From: JAPEKQ01 sp964516845
Lineage (GTDB): Bacteria > Joyebacterota > Joyebacteria > Joyebacterales > Joyebacteraceae
Assembly (NCBI GenBank): GCA_964516845.1
Contig: CAZEXP010000014.1
Location: 1 to 51,917 of the forward strand
Reading direction: 5' to 3'
Length of the DNA stretch: 51,917 bases
The notes beneath the pieces are model-generated. The model made no database searches, was not told the DNA's origin, and saw nothing but the letters and a program-made list of their open reading frames with translations. The position numbers and the translations under genes are program-made. Shown here one piece after another: positions 26,712 through 34,812 of the stretch (position 1 is its first letter; every line of letters begins with the position of its first letter).

Positions 26712-26785
26712 GCAGAACCGCTGCTTCGCAGCGCTTCTGCATGTGGTGCGAGATACTGCCGAACGGGGCGCAGCCCCGCTTCGGC
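26712..26785 (+). repeat. Two further hairpins downstream of groEL (REP-like)
   Basis: Hairpin 26712-26740 pairs GCAGAA/TTCTGC and CGCTGC/GCAGCG around TTC with one C-C mismatch. Hairpin 26758-26785 pairs GCCGAACGGGGC with GCCCCG-TTCGGC around GCA with one bulged C. The 13 bases before the second stem (26748-26760) also occur in the 35-bp repeats at 2748 and 2783. Confidence 0.65.
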
Positions 26786-26818
26786 CTGGTTGACACGGCG
26801 ATAGCCGGGTCAGCCAAA

Positions 26819-27181
26819 GGCTGCGAAGGAGAGGAGTAGGCCGAACGCGCTCACGAGAGAGGGACTCCGAGGCTGGGAGAGTCCCGAGTCGTGTCGGCTG
26901 AAGGTCGCTCCGGAGCCGCCGGGTTGAACGGGACCCGACGCAGGCATGAGCGTGACGTCGGTCCGCCGCCGGATCCTGGAACACCGGGACCCGACACACG
27001 GCGGGACTCATTAGACCCGGACGGGTGGGCCCGTCACAGCCCCAACCGAGCGCCGGCTCGCGCGCGGACCATCGGACCTGTCACCGGGTCCCTGACCCGC
27101 CGCGCGACGCCGGAAGCAGGATGGTACCGCGGGAGGATTTTCATGACCCTCTCGTTCCTGTGTGGGAACGAGAGGGTCTTT
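26819..27181 (+). ncRNA. T-box riboswitch (tRNA-Val sensing) controlling valS
   Basis: Stem I: basal GGCT/AGCC (26819/26914), GGAG/CTCC, then loop-E elements AGTA (26835-26838) and GAA (26900-26902) either side of GGCCGA/TCGGCT, then CACGA/TCGTG and an AGAGAGGGACT...AGTCCC apical part. The specifier triplet after GAAG is GTC (26904-26906), a valine codon. A hairpin GACGGG-TGGG-CCCGTC (27020-27035) fits stem III. The T-box core AGGATGGTACCGCG is at 27118-27131. Its UGGU bulge complements an ACCA tRNA end. CCCGC (27096) can pair with GCGGG (27129) for the antiterminator. The terminator at 27145-27178 follows. Confidence 0.93.
27145..27181 (+). terminator. T-box regulated intrinsic terminator
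   Basis: 14-bp perfect stem GACCCTCTCGTTCC / GGAACGAGAGGGTC around TGTGTG, followed by TTT. The CUCUCGUUCC type of stem is characteristic of T-box leaders. Confidence 0.93.
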
Positions 27182-27217
27182 GTATTCTGGAACCGGACGC
27201 ACACGAAAGGACACCTG

Positions 27218-29728
27218 ATGGACACGCCCGAGCGCACACTTCCGAAGCGCTACAAGCCACTCGAGGCCGAACCGAAGTGGCAGCAGTACTGGGAGGAAAA
27301 GGGGATCTTCAAGTTCGATCGCTTCCCCGACCGTCCCATCTACAGCATCGACACTCCGCCGCCGACGGTTTCGGGCCGTATCCACATCGGTCACGTGTTC
27401 AGCTATGTTCAGACGGAGGTCATCGCGCGGTTCTGGCGGATGATGGGATACAACGTCTATTACCCGTTCGGATACGACGACAACGGGCTTCCGAGCGAGC
27501 GGCTCGTCGAGAAGGAGCGCGGCGTCAAGGCGACCGACGTCGGGCGGGAGAAGTTCGTCGAGATGTGTCTCGAGCTCACGAAGGAGTACGAGAAGGAGTT
27601 CAGCGCGTTCTGGCGCACGGTCGGTCTCTCGGTCGACTGGAGCCAGGACTACTCGACGATAGATCCGAGGTCCCAGCGGATCTCGCAGCGCTCGTTCATC
27701 GACCTCTACGAGAAGGGCCGCATCTACCGCAAGGAGGCCCCGACGCTCTGGTGCCCCGAGTGTCACACCGCGATCGCGCAGGCCGAGGTCGAGGATGCAG
27801 AGCATCCGTCGGTCTTCTACGATGTGGCGTTCACGCTCGGCGACCGGGAGATCGTTATTGCGACGACGCGACCGGAGCTTCTCCCGGCGTGCGTGGCGAT
27901 GTTCGCGCACCCGGAGGACGATCGGTACAAGGACCTCATCGGGCAGAAGGCGACCGTGCCGCTCTTCGGGCACGAGGTTCCCATCCTGGCCGACGAGAAG
28001 GCCGATCCCGAGAAGGGGACGGGTCTGGTGATGTGCTGCACGTTCGGGGACACGACCGACATCGCGTGGTGGCAGGAGCACGGGCTCGACACACGGATGG
28101 TGTTCGACGACGAGGGGCACATGAACGACCTCGCACCGGGCTACGAAGGCCTCTACATGAAGAAGGCGCGGAAGAAGATCGTCGAGGACCTGGCCGCGGC
28201 CGGATTGCTCAAGGGCGAGCAGCCCATCACGCACGATGTCAACGTCCACGAGCGGTGTGGGACGGAACTCGAGTTCTCGGTGGCCGCGCAGTGGTTCATC
28301 CGCGTGCTCGACATGAAGGACGAGATCATCGCGGCCGGCGCCAACGTCGTCTGGTACCCGGACTACATGGAGGTGAGGTTCCGCAACTGGGTCGAGAACC
28401 TCAAGTGGGACTGGTGCATCTCGCGCCAGCGCTACTACGGTGTGCCGTTCCCCGCCTGGCTCTGCGCGACGTGTGGCGAGGTCGTGCTCGCCGATGAGTC
28501 ACAGCTTCCGGTCGATCCGCTCACGGCGAAGCCGCCGGTCGACGTCTGCCCATCGTGTGGCGGCGCCCTCGAACCCGAGGGCGACATCATGGACACGTGG
28601 ATGACATCCTCGTGCACGCCGTTCCTCAATCTCGGTTGGGGAGAGGACGACTCCAGGATCGAGCGGTTCAGGAAGACGGGAGACGACGGGACCGAGTACA
28701 TGATGGACCTGCGGCCGCAGGCGCACGACATCATCCGGACGTGGGCGTTCTACACGGTCGTGAAGGGCATCGTCAACGAAGGCAAGGTTCCCTGGAAGAC
28801 CGCCATGATCTCCGGGCACGTCCTCCAGGCCGACCGCGCCAAGATCTCGAAGTCGAAGGGCGACGGTGGTCACTCGCCCGCCGCCATCATTGAAGAGCGC
28901 TCCGCCGACGCGACGCGCTACTGGGCGTGCTCGAGCAGGCTGGGCACCGACACGACGTTCTCCTACGATCTCTTCGACGCGGGCAAGCGTCTGGTCACCA
29001 AGCTCTGGAATGCCTCGAAGTTCGCCATCATGAGGCTCGAGGACTTCGACCCGGACGCCCCGCGCGAGCTGGCGGTCATCGACCGGTGGCTGCTCGCGAA
29101 GGTCGCCTATGCCGCCGATCGGGCGACCAGGAGCTTCGAGAGCTGCGAGTACAACGGCGCGCTGCAGGCCGCCGAGCACTTCTTCTGGCACGATCTCTGT
29201 GATAACTACATCGAGATCGCGAAGAAGAGACTCTATGCGGACGAGGGCGGCGATGAGGCCGGACGGCGGGGCGCGCAGTTCGCGCTCTACCATGCCCTTC
29301 TCGCGGCGCTCAAGATGTTCTCGCCCGTTGTGCCGCACATCACCGAGGAGCTCTTTTCACTCTACTACGCCGAGCGCGAGGGGCTCGAGTCGATCCATAT
29401 CTCCGATTGGCCGGTCGCGCCCGATGCGTGGCGCGATGCGGCGGCCGAGAAGTCCGGAGAACTCGCATTGGCCGTCATCGAGGGTATGCGGAAGCTCAAG
29501 TCCGAGAGCAAGGTCTCCGTGGCGACCCCCCTGGGCACCCTCCGTATCGCGACATCGCAGGCCGTCTGGGATCAGCTCTCGCCGCTCTCGAACGACCTGG
29601 CCGGCGTGTCCAGCGCCGACGGCGTCGAGCACGTGCTGTGGGACGGAGACGGCGACCCGGGGGATGGATTCACCGAGACCGACAACGCAGCGCTCCGCGT
29701 GGCCGCGGATATCAAGGAGACCGAGTGA
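27218..29728 (+). CDS. valS: Valyl-tRNA synthetase, archaeal-type
   Basis: 836 aa. ATG at 27218 chosen because it follows the T-box terminator and a GAAAGGA site; the open frame continues upstream through the leader. HIGH signature at residues 56-59 within PPPTVSGRIHIGHVFSYV and KMSKS as KISKS at 542-546. Zn-ribbon-like CPECHTAIAQAEVED and CATCGEVV...CPSCGG are present. The sequence FSYVQTEVIARFWRMMGYNV and the DDNGLPSE segment are typical of the archaeal/rickettsial valS form, and the C-terminal coiled coil of standard bacterial ValS is absent. It charges tRNA-Val. The stop overlaps the next gene by GTGA. Confidence 0.95.
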   Translation: MDTPERTLPKRYKPLEAEPKWQQYWEEKGIFKFDRFPDRPIYSIDTPPPTVSGRIHIGHVFSYVQTEVIARFWRMMGYNVYYPFGYDDNGLPSERLVEKERGVKATDVGREKFVEMCLELTKEYEKEFSAFWRTVGLSVDWSQDYSTIDPRSQRISQRSFIDLYEKGRIYRKEAPTLWCPECHTAIAQAEVEDAEHPSVFYDVAFTLGDREIVIATTRPELLPACVAMFAHPEDDRYKDLIGQKATVPLFGHEVPILADEKADPEKGTGLVMCCTFGDTTDIAWWQEHGLDTRMVFDDEGHMNDLAPGYEGLYMKKARKKIVEDLAAAGLLKGEQPITHDVNVHERCGTELEFSVAAQWFIRVLDMKDEIIAAGANVVWYPDYMEVRFRNWVENLKWDWCISRQRYYGVPFPAWLCATCGEVVLADESQLPVDPLTAKPPVDVCPSCGGALEPEGDIMDTWMTSSCTPFLNLGWGEDDSRIERFRKTGDDGTEYMMDLRPQAHDIIRTWAFYTVVKGIVNEGKVPWKTAMISGHVLQADRAKISKSKGDGGHSPAAIIEERSADATRYWACSSRLGTDTTFSYDLFDAGKRLVTKLWNASKFAIMRLEDFDPDAPRELAVIDRWLLAKVAYAADRATRSFESCEYNGALQAAEHFFWHDLCDNYIEIAKKRLYADEGGDEAGRRGAQFALYHALLAALKMFSPVVPHITEELFSLYYAEREGLESIHISDWPVAPDAWRDAAAEKSGELALAVIEGMRKLKSESKVSVATPLGTLRIATSQAVWDQLSPLSNDLAGVSSADGVEHVLWDGDGDPGDGFTETDNAALRVAADIKETE

Positions 29729-30936
29729 GCCTGTCCCCGGCTGACGCGACAGCGAGTGGCTCAGGCAATCCCCGCGGTTCCAGCGGTCCCGGCTGTTCGG
29801 ACGGCGCGCGCGCTCTGCCGGACAGCCCGAAGATCCTCGTGATGGAGACCGGGCTGGTCGGAGAGCTGCTCGTTACGACGCCGATGCTGCGCGCCGTCAA
29901 GCGCGCCTGTCCGGGCGCATCGATCACCGTGATGGTGAGCCCGGGGTCCGCGCCGGTCCTGGTCGGGAACCCCGCTGTCTCGCGGCTGCTTCCGCTCCGG
30001 AAGGCGGAGCGGACCGGGATGGGGCTGTTTCGCGTCGCGTCCTGGGTGCGTTCACAGCGGTTCGATGTGATCTTCGTGCTCCACACGTCGTTCCGAAGCG
30101 CGATGCTCGCGGCGCTGGGGCGTGGTCGCATCCGAGCCGGTCTCTCGTGCGAGGGCCGTGGCTGGCTTCTGAACCGCCGCACGCCGCGGGACCGGACCGC
30201 GTATGAGGTGGACGAGCATCTGCGCGTCGCGGGACTCCTGGGTATCGAGCCCGCCGGGCGGGAGCTTGACCTCTTCCTGACGGATGAGGAGCGAGCGGCG
30301 GCGGGGGAGCTGCTCGAGTCGGCGCTTGCCGAAGCAGCCGCCGACTCACACGGGTCGATGAACGAGACCTCCGCGTCTTCGCGGCCGCTTGTCGGACTCC
30401 ACCCGGGCGCGAGCCGAGAGATCCGACGGTGGCCGGCGGAGCGGTTTGCCGAGCTCGGACACCGCGTCCTCGAGTCCGGACAGGCACAGCCATTCTATGT
30501 ATTCGGTCCACGCGAACCGGACCTCGCCGAGATCGTGCGCGCGTGGTACGAACGGAACGGACAGCCGACTCCGATGATCGTCGAACCGTCCAGCGTCCGC
30601 ATGCTCGGGGCCCTCTTCGCGCGCGCGGCCGCCGTCGTGACGAACAACACAGGCCCGATGCACGTGGCGACCGCAGTCCGTGTGCCCGGCGTGTTCATCC
30701 ATGGGCCGACGCCCGTCGACCGCTGGCATCCACCGGGTCCCGGGAACGAGGCCGTCTGCGGTGACGTGGACTGTCGACCGTGCGATTCACCGACGTGTCG
30801 GATGACGAGCCTTCTTTGCATGGAGGCGGTCAGTGTCGACCACGTGTACGATGCGCTGATGCGAGTGCTTGACCGGGCGGCGGAGGCGCATCCCGCGGCA
30901 ACCGTTGCACAATCAAGGGGGACCGCCGATGTCTGA
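29725..30936 (+). CDS. Glycosyltransferase family 9 (heptosyltransferase-like)
   Basis: 403 aa, GTG start overlapping the valS stop. After a 35-residue Ser/Gly-rich leader the GT9 fold begins: ILVMETGLVGELLVTTPMLR, then VGLHPGASREIRRWPAERF with the nucleotide-sugar site, VVTNNTGPMHVATA, and a C-terminal Cys set (CGDVDCRPCDSPTCRM). These are the signatures of WaaC/WaaF-type transferases that add heptose to LPS core or related glycans at the inner membrane face. Specificity is unknown. It starts a run of glycan genes. Confidence 0.9.
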   Translation: MSLSPADATASGSGNPRGSSGPGCSDGARALPDSPKILVMETGLVGELLVTTPMLRAVKRACPGASITVMVSPGSAPVLVGNPAVSRLLPLRKAERTGMGLFRVASWVRSQRFDVIFVLHTSFRSAMLAALGRGRIRAGLSCEGRGWLLNRRTPRDRTAYEVDEHLRVAGLLGIEPAGRELDLFLTDEERAAAGELLESALAEAAADSHGSMNETSASSRPLVGLHPGASREIRRWPAERFAELGHRVLESGQAQPFYVFGPREPDLAEIVRAWYERNGQPTPMIVEPSSVRMLGALFARAAAVVTNNTGPMHVATAVRVPGVFIHGPTPVDRWHPPGPGNEAVCGDVDCRPCDSPTCRMTSLLCMEAVSVDHVYDALMRVLDRAAEAHPAATVAQSRGTADV

Positions 30937-32047
30937 TGACCGTCTCTCCGTGCTCCATCTCATCGAAGCGCCGTCGTGGACGGGCGCGATGTCCCAGACC
31001 TTCGAACTCGTCGTCGGGCTGAAGGAGCGAGGACATACCGTCGCGCTGGCTTGCACGCCGGGAAGCATCCTCTTCGACCGGGCGCAGGCGGCGGGCGTCG
31101 ATGTCGTCGGGATGGAGATGCGCTCCGAGCTCAACCCGATGACCGTCGCGAAGCTCGCCCATATGGTCCGCACGCGGCGGGCGCAGATCGTCCACGCGCA
31201 TCGGGCGCACGCGCATTCACTGGGATTGCTGACGGCCATGGCTACGGGCAGGCCGTTCGTCGTCTCCCGCCGCGTGTCCTTCAAACCGAAGGACAACGCC
31301 GGGAGCCGTCTCAAGTACACGTCCGGGCGCGTCGCCCGGATCGTCGCCGTCTCCGAGGGGGTCAAGGACGTGCTGGTTGAGTATGGCGTTCCCGAGGAGC
31401 GTGTGACCGTCATCTACAGCGGGTCCGACCCGGCGAGGTATTCGGCCGCGGGCGACCGGATGGAGCTTCGACGCGAGCTCGGGCTCAGCGAGAGCGTTCC
31501 GCTTGTCGGCAAGGTCGCGAACTTCTACCACGGGTGGAAGGGGCACGATATCTTCCTGGGGGCCGCCGCGGAGATCGTGAAGACGCGCCCGGAGGTGCGG
31601 TTCGTTCTGGCCGGACACCGGACCGACGAAGAGAAGATGCGCGCGCTCATAGAAAGCTTCGGGCTCTCGGAGCGCGTGCACGCGCTCGGCTACCGGACGG
31701 ACGTGCCGACCATCCTCGCGGCGCTCGATGTCTCCGCGAACTCGCCGCGCGCGGGGGAGGGACTCTCGGGCGCGGTCCGTGAGTCGCTCGCGGTGGGCCG
31801 GCCGGTCGTTGCGACCGACGTCGGCGGCAACAGGGAGCTTGTCCGCGACGGCGAGACCGGTCTGCTGGTTCGGCCGGAGGACCCCGTCGCGCTGGCGGCG
31901 GCCATCGAACGATTCCTGGCCGACCCGGAGTTCGCCGGCAGACTCGCGTCGACCGGCGCGCGCTTCGTCCGCGAGAACCTCACCATCGACCGGATGGTCG
32001 AGGAGCACGAGAGACTCTACCGCGAGATCCTCTCGTCGCGCCGGTGA
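30929..32047 (+). CDS. GT4 glycosyltransferase
   Basis: 372 aa. ATG at 30929 follows AAGGGGGA and overlaps the GT9 3' end by 8 bases. N-terminal GT-B domain with SWTGAMSQTFELVVGLKERGH, linker SGSDPARY, and C-terminal domain with VGKVANFYHGWKGHDIFL, VLAGHRTDEEKM and the EX7E-type region PRAGEGLSGAVRESLAVGRP. GT4 enzymes are retaining transferases acting on lipid-linked glycans. Context (GT9 and another GT4) indicates LPS or capsule-type surface glycan assembly. Confidence 0.9.
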   Translation: MSDDRLSVLHLIEAPSWTGAMSQTFELVVGLKERGHTVALACTPGSILFDRAQAAGVDVVGMEMRSELNPMTVAKLAHMVRTRRAQIVHAHRAHAHSLGLLTAMATGRPFVVSRRVSFKPKDNAGSRLKYTSGRVARIVAVSEGVKDVLVEYGVPEERVTVIYSGSDPARYSAAGDRMELRRELGLSESVPLVGKVANFYHGWKGHDIFLGAAAEIVKTRPEVRFVLAGHRTDEEKMRALIESFGLSERVHALGYRTDVPTILAALDVSANSPRAGEGLSGAVRESLAVGRPVVATDVGGNRELVRDGETGLLVRPEDPVALAAAIERFLADPEFAGRLASTGARFVRENLTIDRMVEEHERLYREILSSRR

Positions 32048-32097
32048 CCCGTGCGCGCTTCGTCATGCGCGCGACCCACAAGAAGGCGAGGTAGAAT

Positions 32098-32742
32098 CTG
32101 CGCAAGAACATCTTCGTGACAGGATGCCCCGGCGTCGGCAAGACGACACTCATCCGCTCGGTTCTGGCCGAACTCGACGTGAACGCCGGCGGGTTCTGCA
32201 CAGTCGAGGTCCGCGATGGCGGCCAGCGCATCGGGTTCGATATCGTCGCCCTGGATGGAGAGCGCGGCGTGCTCGCTCGTCAGGATCTCGTGAGTTCCCA
32301 CCGCGTGTCGCGATACGGGGTCAACAGGGACGACCTCGAGCGCATCGGCGTTCCGGCCATCGAGCGTGCCATCGCCTCGAACGAACTCGTCGTGATGGAT
32401 GAGATCGGCCGGATGGAGCTCTGCTCCGATGCTTTCATGCGCGCGGTACGCGCTGCGCTCGATTCCCCGGTTCCTGTTATCGGGACCATACAGGACCACC
32501 GGAATACCTTCCTCGACGGGGTCCGCGACCGTGCCGACATACGCGTCATCACGGTCACCGCGTTCAATCGCGATGACCTCACCGAGACCATCGCGGAAGC
32601 GGCTCGCGCACTCATCGACGGCGCAGCGAAACGCCGCAAGGCGGAGCAGTCGGCGCTGGACCCGCCGCGAGCGGAGGAGCCGGTGTCGGATCCGTCGGGA
32701 CCGGAAGCGGCGGCGCCGGCGTCGGAGGGCGATCTTCCGTGA
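32098..32742 (+). CDS. THEP1-type nucleoside-triphosphatase, probable CTG start
   Basis: 214 aa if translation begins at CTG 32098. The frame has a stop at 32092 and no ATG/GTG/TTG until GTG 32116, which would delete the first beta strand (NIFVTG) just before the Walker A P-loop (GCPGVGKTT). AAGGCGAGGTAG lies upstream of the CTG. Walker B is VVMDEIGRMEL, and the body matches THEP1/COG1618 NTPases (FCTVEVRDGGQRIGFDI), which hydrolyse NTPs broadly. The last 40 residues are Pro/Glu/Ala-rich and disordered. It ends in a GTGA overlap with the next GT4. Its role inside a glycan operon is unclear. Confidence 0.85.
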   Translation: MRKNIFVTGCPGVGKTTLIRSVLAELDVNAGGFCTVEVRDGGQRIGFDIVALDGERGVLARQDLVSSHRVSRYGVNRDDLERIGVPAIERAIASNELVVMDEIGRMELCSDAFMRAVRAALDSPVPVIGTIQDHRNTFLDGVRDRADIRVITVTAFNRDDLTETIAEAARALIDGAAKRRKAEQSALDPPRAEEPVSDPSGPEAAAPASEGDLP

Positions 32743-33893
32743 GCGACGCACTGACGGTCATCATCGGGATCACGTCGACGTCCTGGGGCGGCAACGAGAA
32801 GTGGGCCGCCGAGGCCGCCGCCGGGTTGGCCGGACGCGGCCACCGGGTGAGCGTGTTCTATACGCATGAGCCGGTGCGCTCGGAACTTGTTAGCCGCGGC
32901 ATCTCACACGACCGTGTCCTGCTCTGGGGCGACCTCAATCCGTTCGGTTTCAGCTCGCTCATACGGCTGTTCCGGCGGAAGCGTCCGGACGTCGTCATCC
33001 TCACAAAGCAGCGCGAGTACTGGATGGGCGGCATCGCCGCTCGCCACTCCGGTCACCCCCTCGTTGCGCTTCGTCTCGGTCTTCGCAGGAGGATTCGCGA
33101 GGACAACAAGCGACGGAAGGTCTTCGGCCCGCTGTCGGATCTCGTCATCGTCAACTCGAACGTCATTCGTGACGAACTGGCGCTGACGCCGTGGTTCGAC
33201 GTCTCGAAGGTTCGTGTGCTCCACAACGGCGTGTCGTCCTGGCCGGCGAGCCCGGATGCGGGTCACGCGGTGCTGCGCGCACTCGGTGTGCCCGATGGCG
33301 CGCGTGTCATTTGCGGTGCCGGAAGGCTGACGCACCAGAAGGGATTCGACCACCTGATTGACGCGTTCGTTGTCGTGGCGGCCGCGCGGGAGGACGTGCA
33401 TCTCGTCATCACCGGCGAGGGTGGGAAGCGTGAGGAGCTCGAGGCGCGGGCGAACGTGAGCGGAGTCGGTGACCGCATTCATCTTGTCGGCCACCGGGGC
33501 GACGTCCGCGACATCATCGCCGTTTCAGACGCATACGTGCTCTCCTCCGTGAACGAGGGGATGGCGAACACGCTTCTCGAGGCCATGTCGGTTGGCGCGT
33601 CGATCGTGGCGACCGACGTGTCGGGGACCGCGGAGGCCGTCACGGACGGTGTGGACGCGCTCATCGTGCCGCCGGCGGACGTCGGGGCGCTGGCACGCGC
33701 TCTCGCACGTCTCCTGGAGGATCCCGACGTGGCACGTCGCCTGGGCGTCGCGGCGATGGCGCGGGCGACGAAGGACTTCAGCATGGACAGGATGATCACG
33801 GAGCTCGAGTCGATCCTTAGGGACGGGATCAGATCGAAGAACGGAAGCGCCCCGGAGGCCAGGTCCCGGCGCGCAGACCACCAGCGAAGATGA
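32739..33893 (+). CDS. GT4 glycosyltransferase
   Basis: 384 aa, GTG start coupled to the THEP1 stop. GT-B features: GITSTSWGGNEKWAAEAAAG, LHNGVSSWP hinge, CGAGRLTHQKGFDHLI, VITGEGGKREELE, and SSVNEGMANTLLEAMSVGAS with the EX7E motif. The C-terminal 20 residues are basic and overlap a convergent gene by 65 bases. This is the last gene of the valS-glycan operon. Confidence 0.9.
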   Translation: MSDALTVIIGITSTSWGGNEKWAAEAAAGLAGRGHRVSVFYTHEPVRSELVSRGISHDRVLLWGDLNPFGFSSLIRLFRRKRPDVVILTKQREYWMGGIAARHSGHPLVALRLGLRRRIREDNKRRKVFGPLSDLVIVNSNVIRDELALTPWFDVSKVRVLHNGVSSWPASPDAGHAVLRALGVPDGARVICGAGRLTHQKGFDHLIDAFVVVAAAREDVHLVITGEGGKREELEARANVSGVGDRIHLVGHRGDVRDIIAVSDAYVLSSVNEGMANTLLEAMSVGASIVATDVSGTAEAVTDGVDALIVPPADVGALARALARLLEDPDVARRLGVAAMARATKDFSMDRMITELESILRDGIRSKNGSAPEARSRRADHQRR

Positions 33894-34233
33894 GCAGGAC
33901 GCCCGAGAGCGCCAGCGGGACGATGAGCAGGAAGACCGTGCGTATCAGACCGTGGGGCGGGTAGACCTCGATGCGGAGGAGTACCCAGGCGAGTGCCGTG
34001 AGCGCCTGGAGCGAGAGCACGGCGCCGCCTGCCGTCGACCAGCGCATCCCGAGAATCCCGGTTCCGACGGCGACCATCGCGAAGATGATCTTTGCCAATG
34101 CGAGAGCGAACGAAGTAGAGTGGGCGTTGAGCGCGAGCCCAAGCCAGAGCACGGCGAATACGGGGGCGAGGATGGCGCCCAGGAGCGTCATCATCCTCCA
34201 GCCCTTCAGCTCCCTCGGCGTCACATCAACCAC
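33829..34233 (-). CDS. Small four-helix membrane protein, unknown
   Basis: 134 aa, GTG start. Four hydrophobic segments of transmembrane length (LLGAILAPVFAVLWLGLAL; LAKIIFAMVAVGTGILG; VLSLQALTALAWVLL; TVFLLIVPLALSGVLLIFAG) with short loops. It is convergent with and overlaps the GT4 3' end. No family recognised. Overlap with the opposite strand and a weak start lower confidence, but the alternative frames here look random. Confidence 0.72.
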   Translation of the reverse strand: MVDVTPRELKGWRMMTLLGAILAPVFAVLWLGLALNAHSTSFALALAKIIFAMVAVGTGILGMRWSTAGGAVLSLQALTALAWVLLRIEVYPPHGLIRTVFLLIVPLALSGVLLIFAGGLRAGTWPPGRFRSSI

Positions 34234-34245
34234 ACGCGTTCTCCT

Positions 34246-34435
34246 AGTCCGGGGTGAGACGCACCCAATCTACCCGCTCCCCGGTGGGCGCCGCAAGCCT
34301 CTTCTGCCGGTTCGGACGCGGGACGGGGAGACCGGCCATGTCGGCGACCTCGCCGGCAAGCACGGTATCGAGGATGTCGAGCGCATCGTGGCGGAACTCA
34401 ACGCGATGCTCGATGCGAAAGAGGGTTCGAAGTGA
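34246..34435 (+). other. Possible small coding frame without a canonical start
   Basis: The + frame ending at TGA 34433-34435 reads VRGETHPIYPLPGG ... GIEDVERIVAELNAMLDAKEGSK, which looks like a real acidic C-terminus, and its stop overlaps the next ATG by one base. No ATG, GTG or TTG occurs in the last 60 codons except a Met near the end. It could be a decayed gene, use a rare start, or be chance. Confidence 0.3.
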
Positions 34436-34812
34436 TGACGTATCGCGCGACACGACGTCTCGGGGCGCTTCTGCTCGTGGGCTTTCTGCTCGTCGGCCCG
34501 GGATGCGCGCGACACATGCCCGTCTCCGTCGTCGGGGAACGGGGAGGGAACATCGGTGTGCGTGTCGTCACCGTGACCGGTGAGGTCGTCTTCGGACAGC
34601 TCCTCAGTCTCGGCAGCGAGGGGATCGTGGTCCGGGTCACGCGGCGCGCGACCGGTCAGGAGAGCGACCGGCGCTTCCCGATGGAGGAGGTCGCGTCCGC
34701 GACCGTTCATCGAACGAAGAGCGAGTCGACGTGGGGCCCCGTCATCAGCGCGGTCGTCGGTGTGGCCGGTGGTGTGCTCGTCGCTTCCGTGCTCAAGGGG
34801 GTGGGGTCATGA
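34435..34812 (+). CDS. Small lipoprotein with C-terminal membrane segment
   Basis: 125 aa from ATG 34435 (GTG 34432 also in frame). Signal and lipobox LLLVGFLLVGPGCAR place a lipidated Cys at about residue 25. A short beta-rich domain follows (VVTVTGEVVFGQLLSLGSEG), then a C-terminal hydrophobic hairpin (GPVISAVVGVAGGVLVASVL). No family recognised. The ATGA overlap with the next lipoprotein gene, which has the same layout, suggests a functional pair. Confidence 0.82.
   Translation: MTYRATRRLGALLLVGFLLVGPGCARHMPVSVVGERGGNIGVRVVTVTGEVVFGQLLSLGSEGIVVRVTRRATGQESDRRFPMEEVASATVHRTKSESTWGPVISAVVGVAGGVLVASVLKGVGS

Noticed and set aside
24885..27011. Long - strand frame opposite groEL and the T-box region
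   Set aside because: Shadow of groEL; composition is low-complexity Asp/Leu/Val/Arg and no domain is visible.
32116..32742. GTG 32116 as the start of the THEP1 gene
   Set aside because: It would remove the first beta strand directly before the P-loop, which family members keep.
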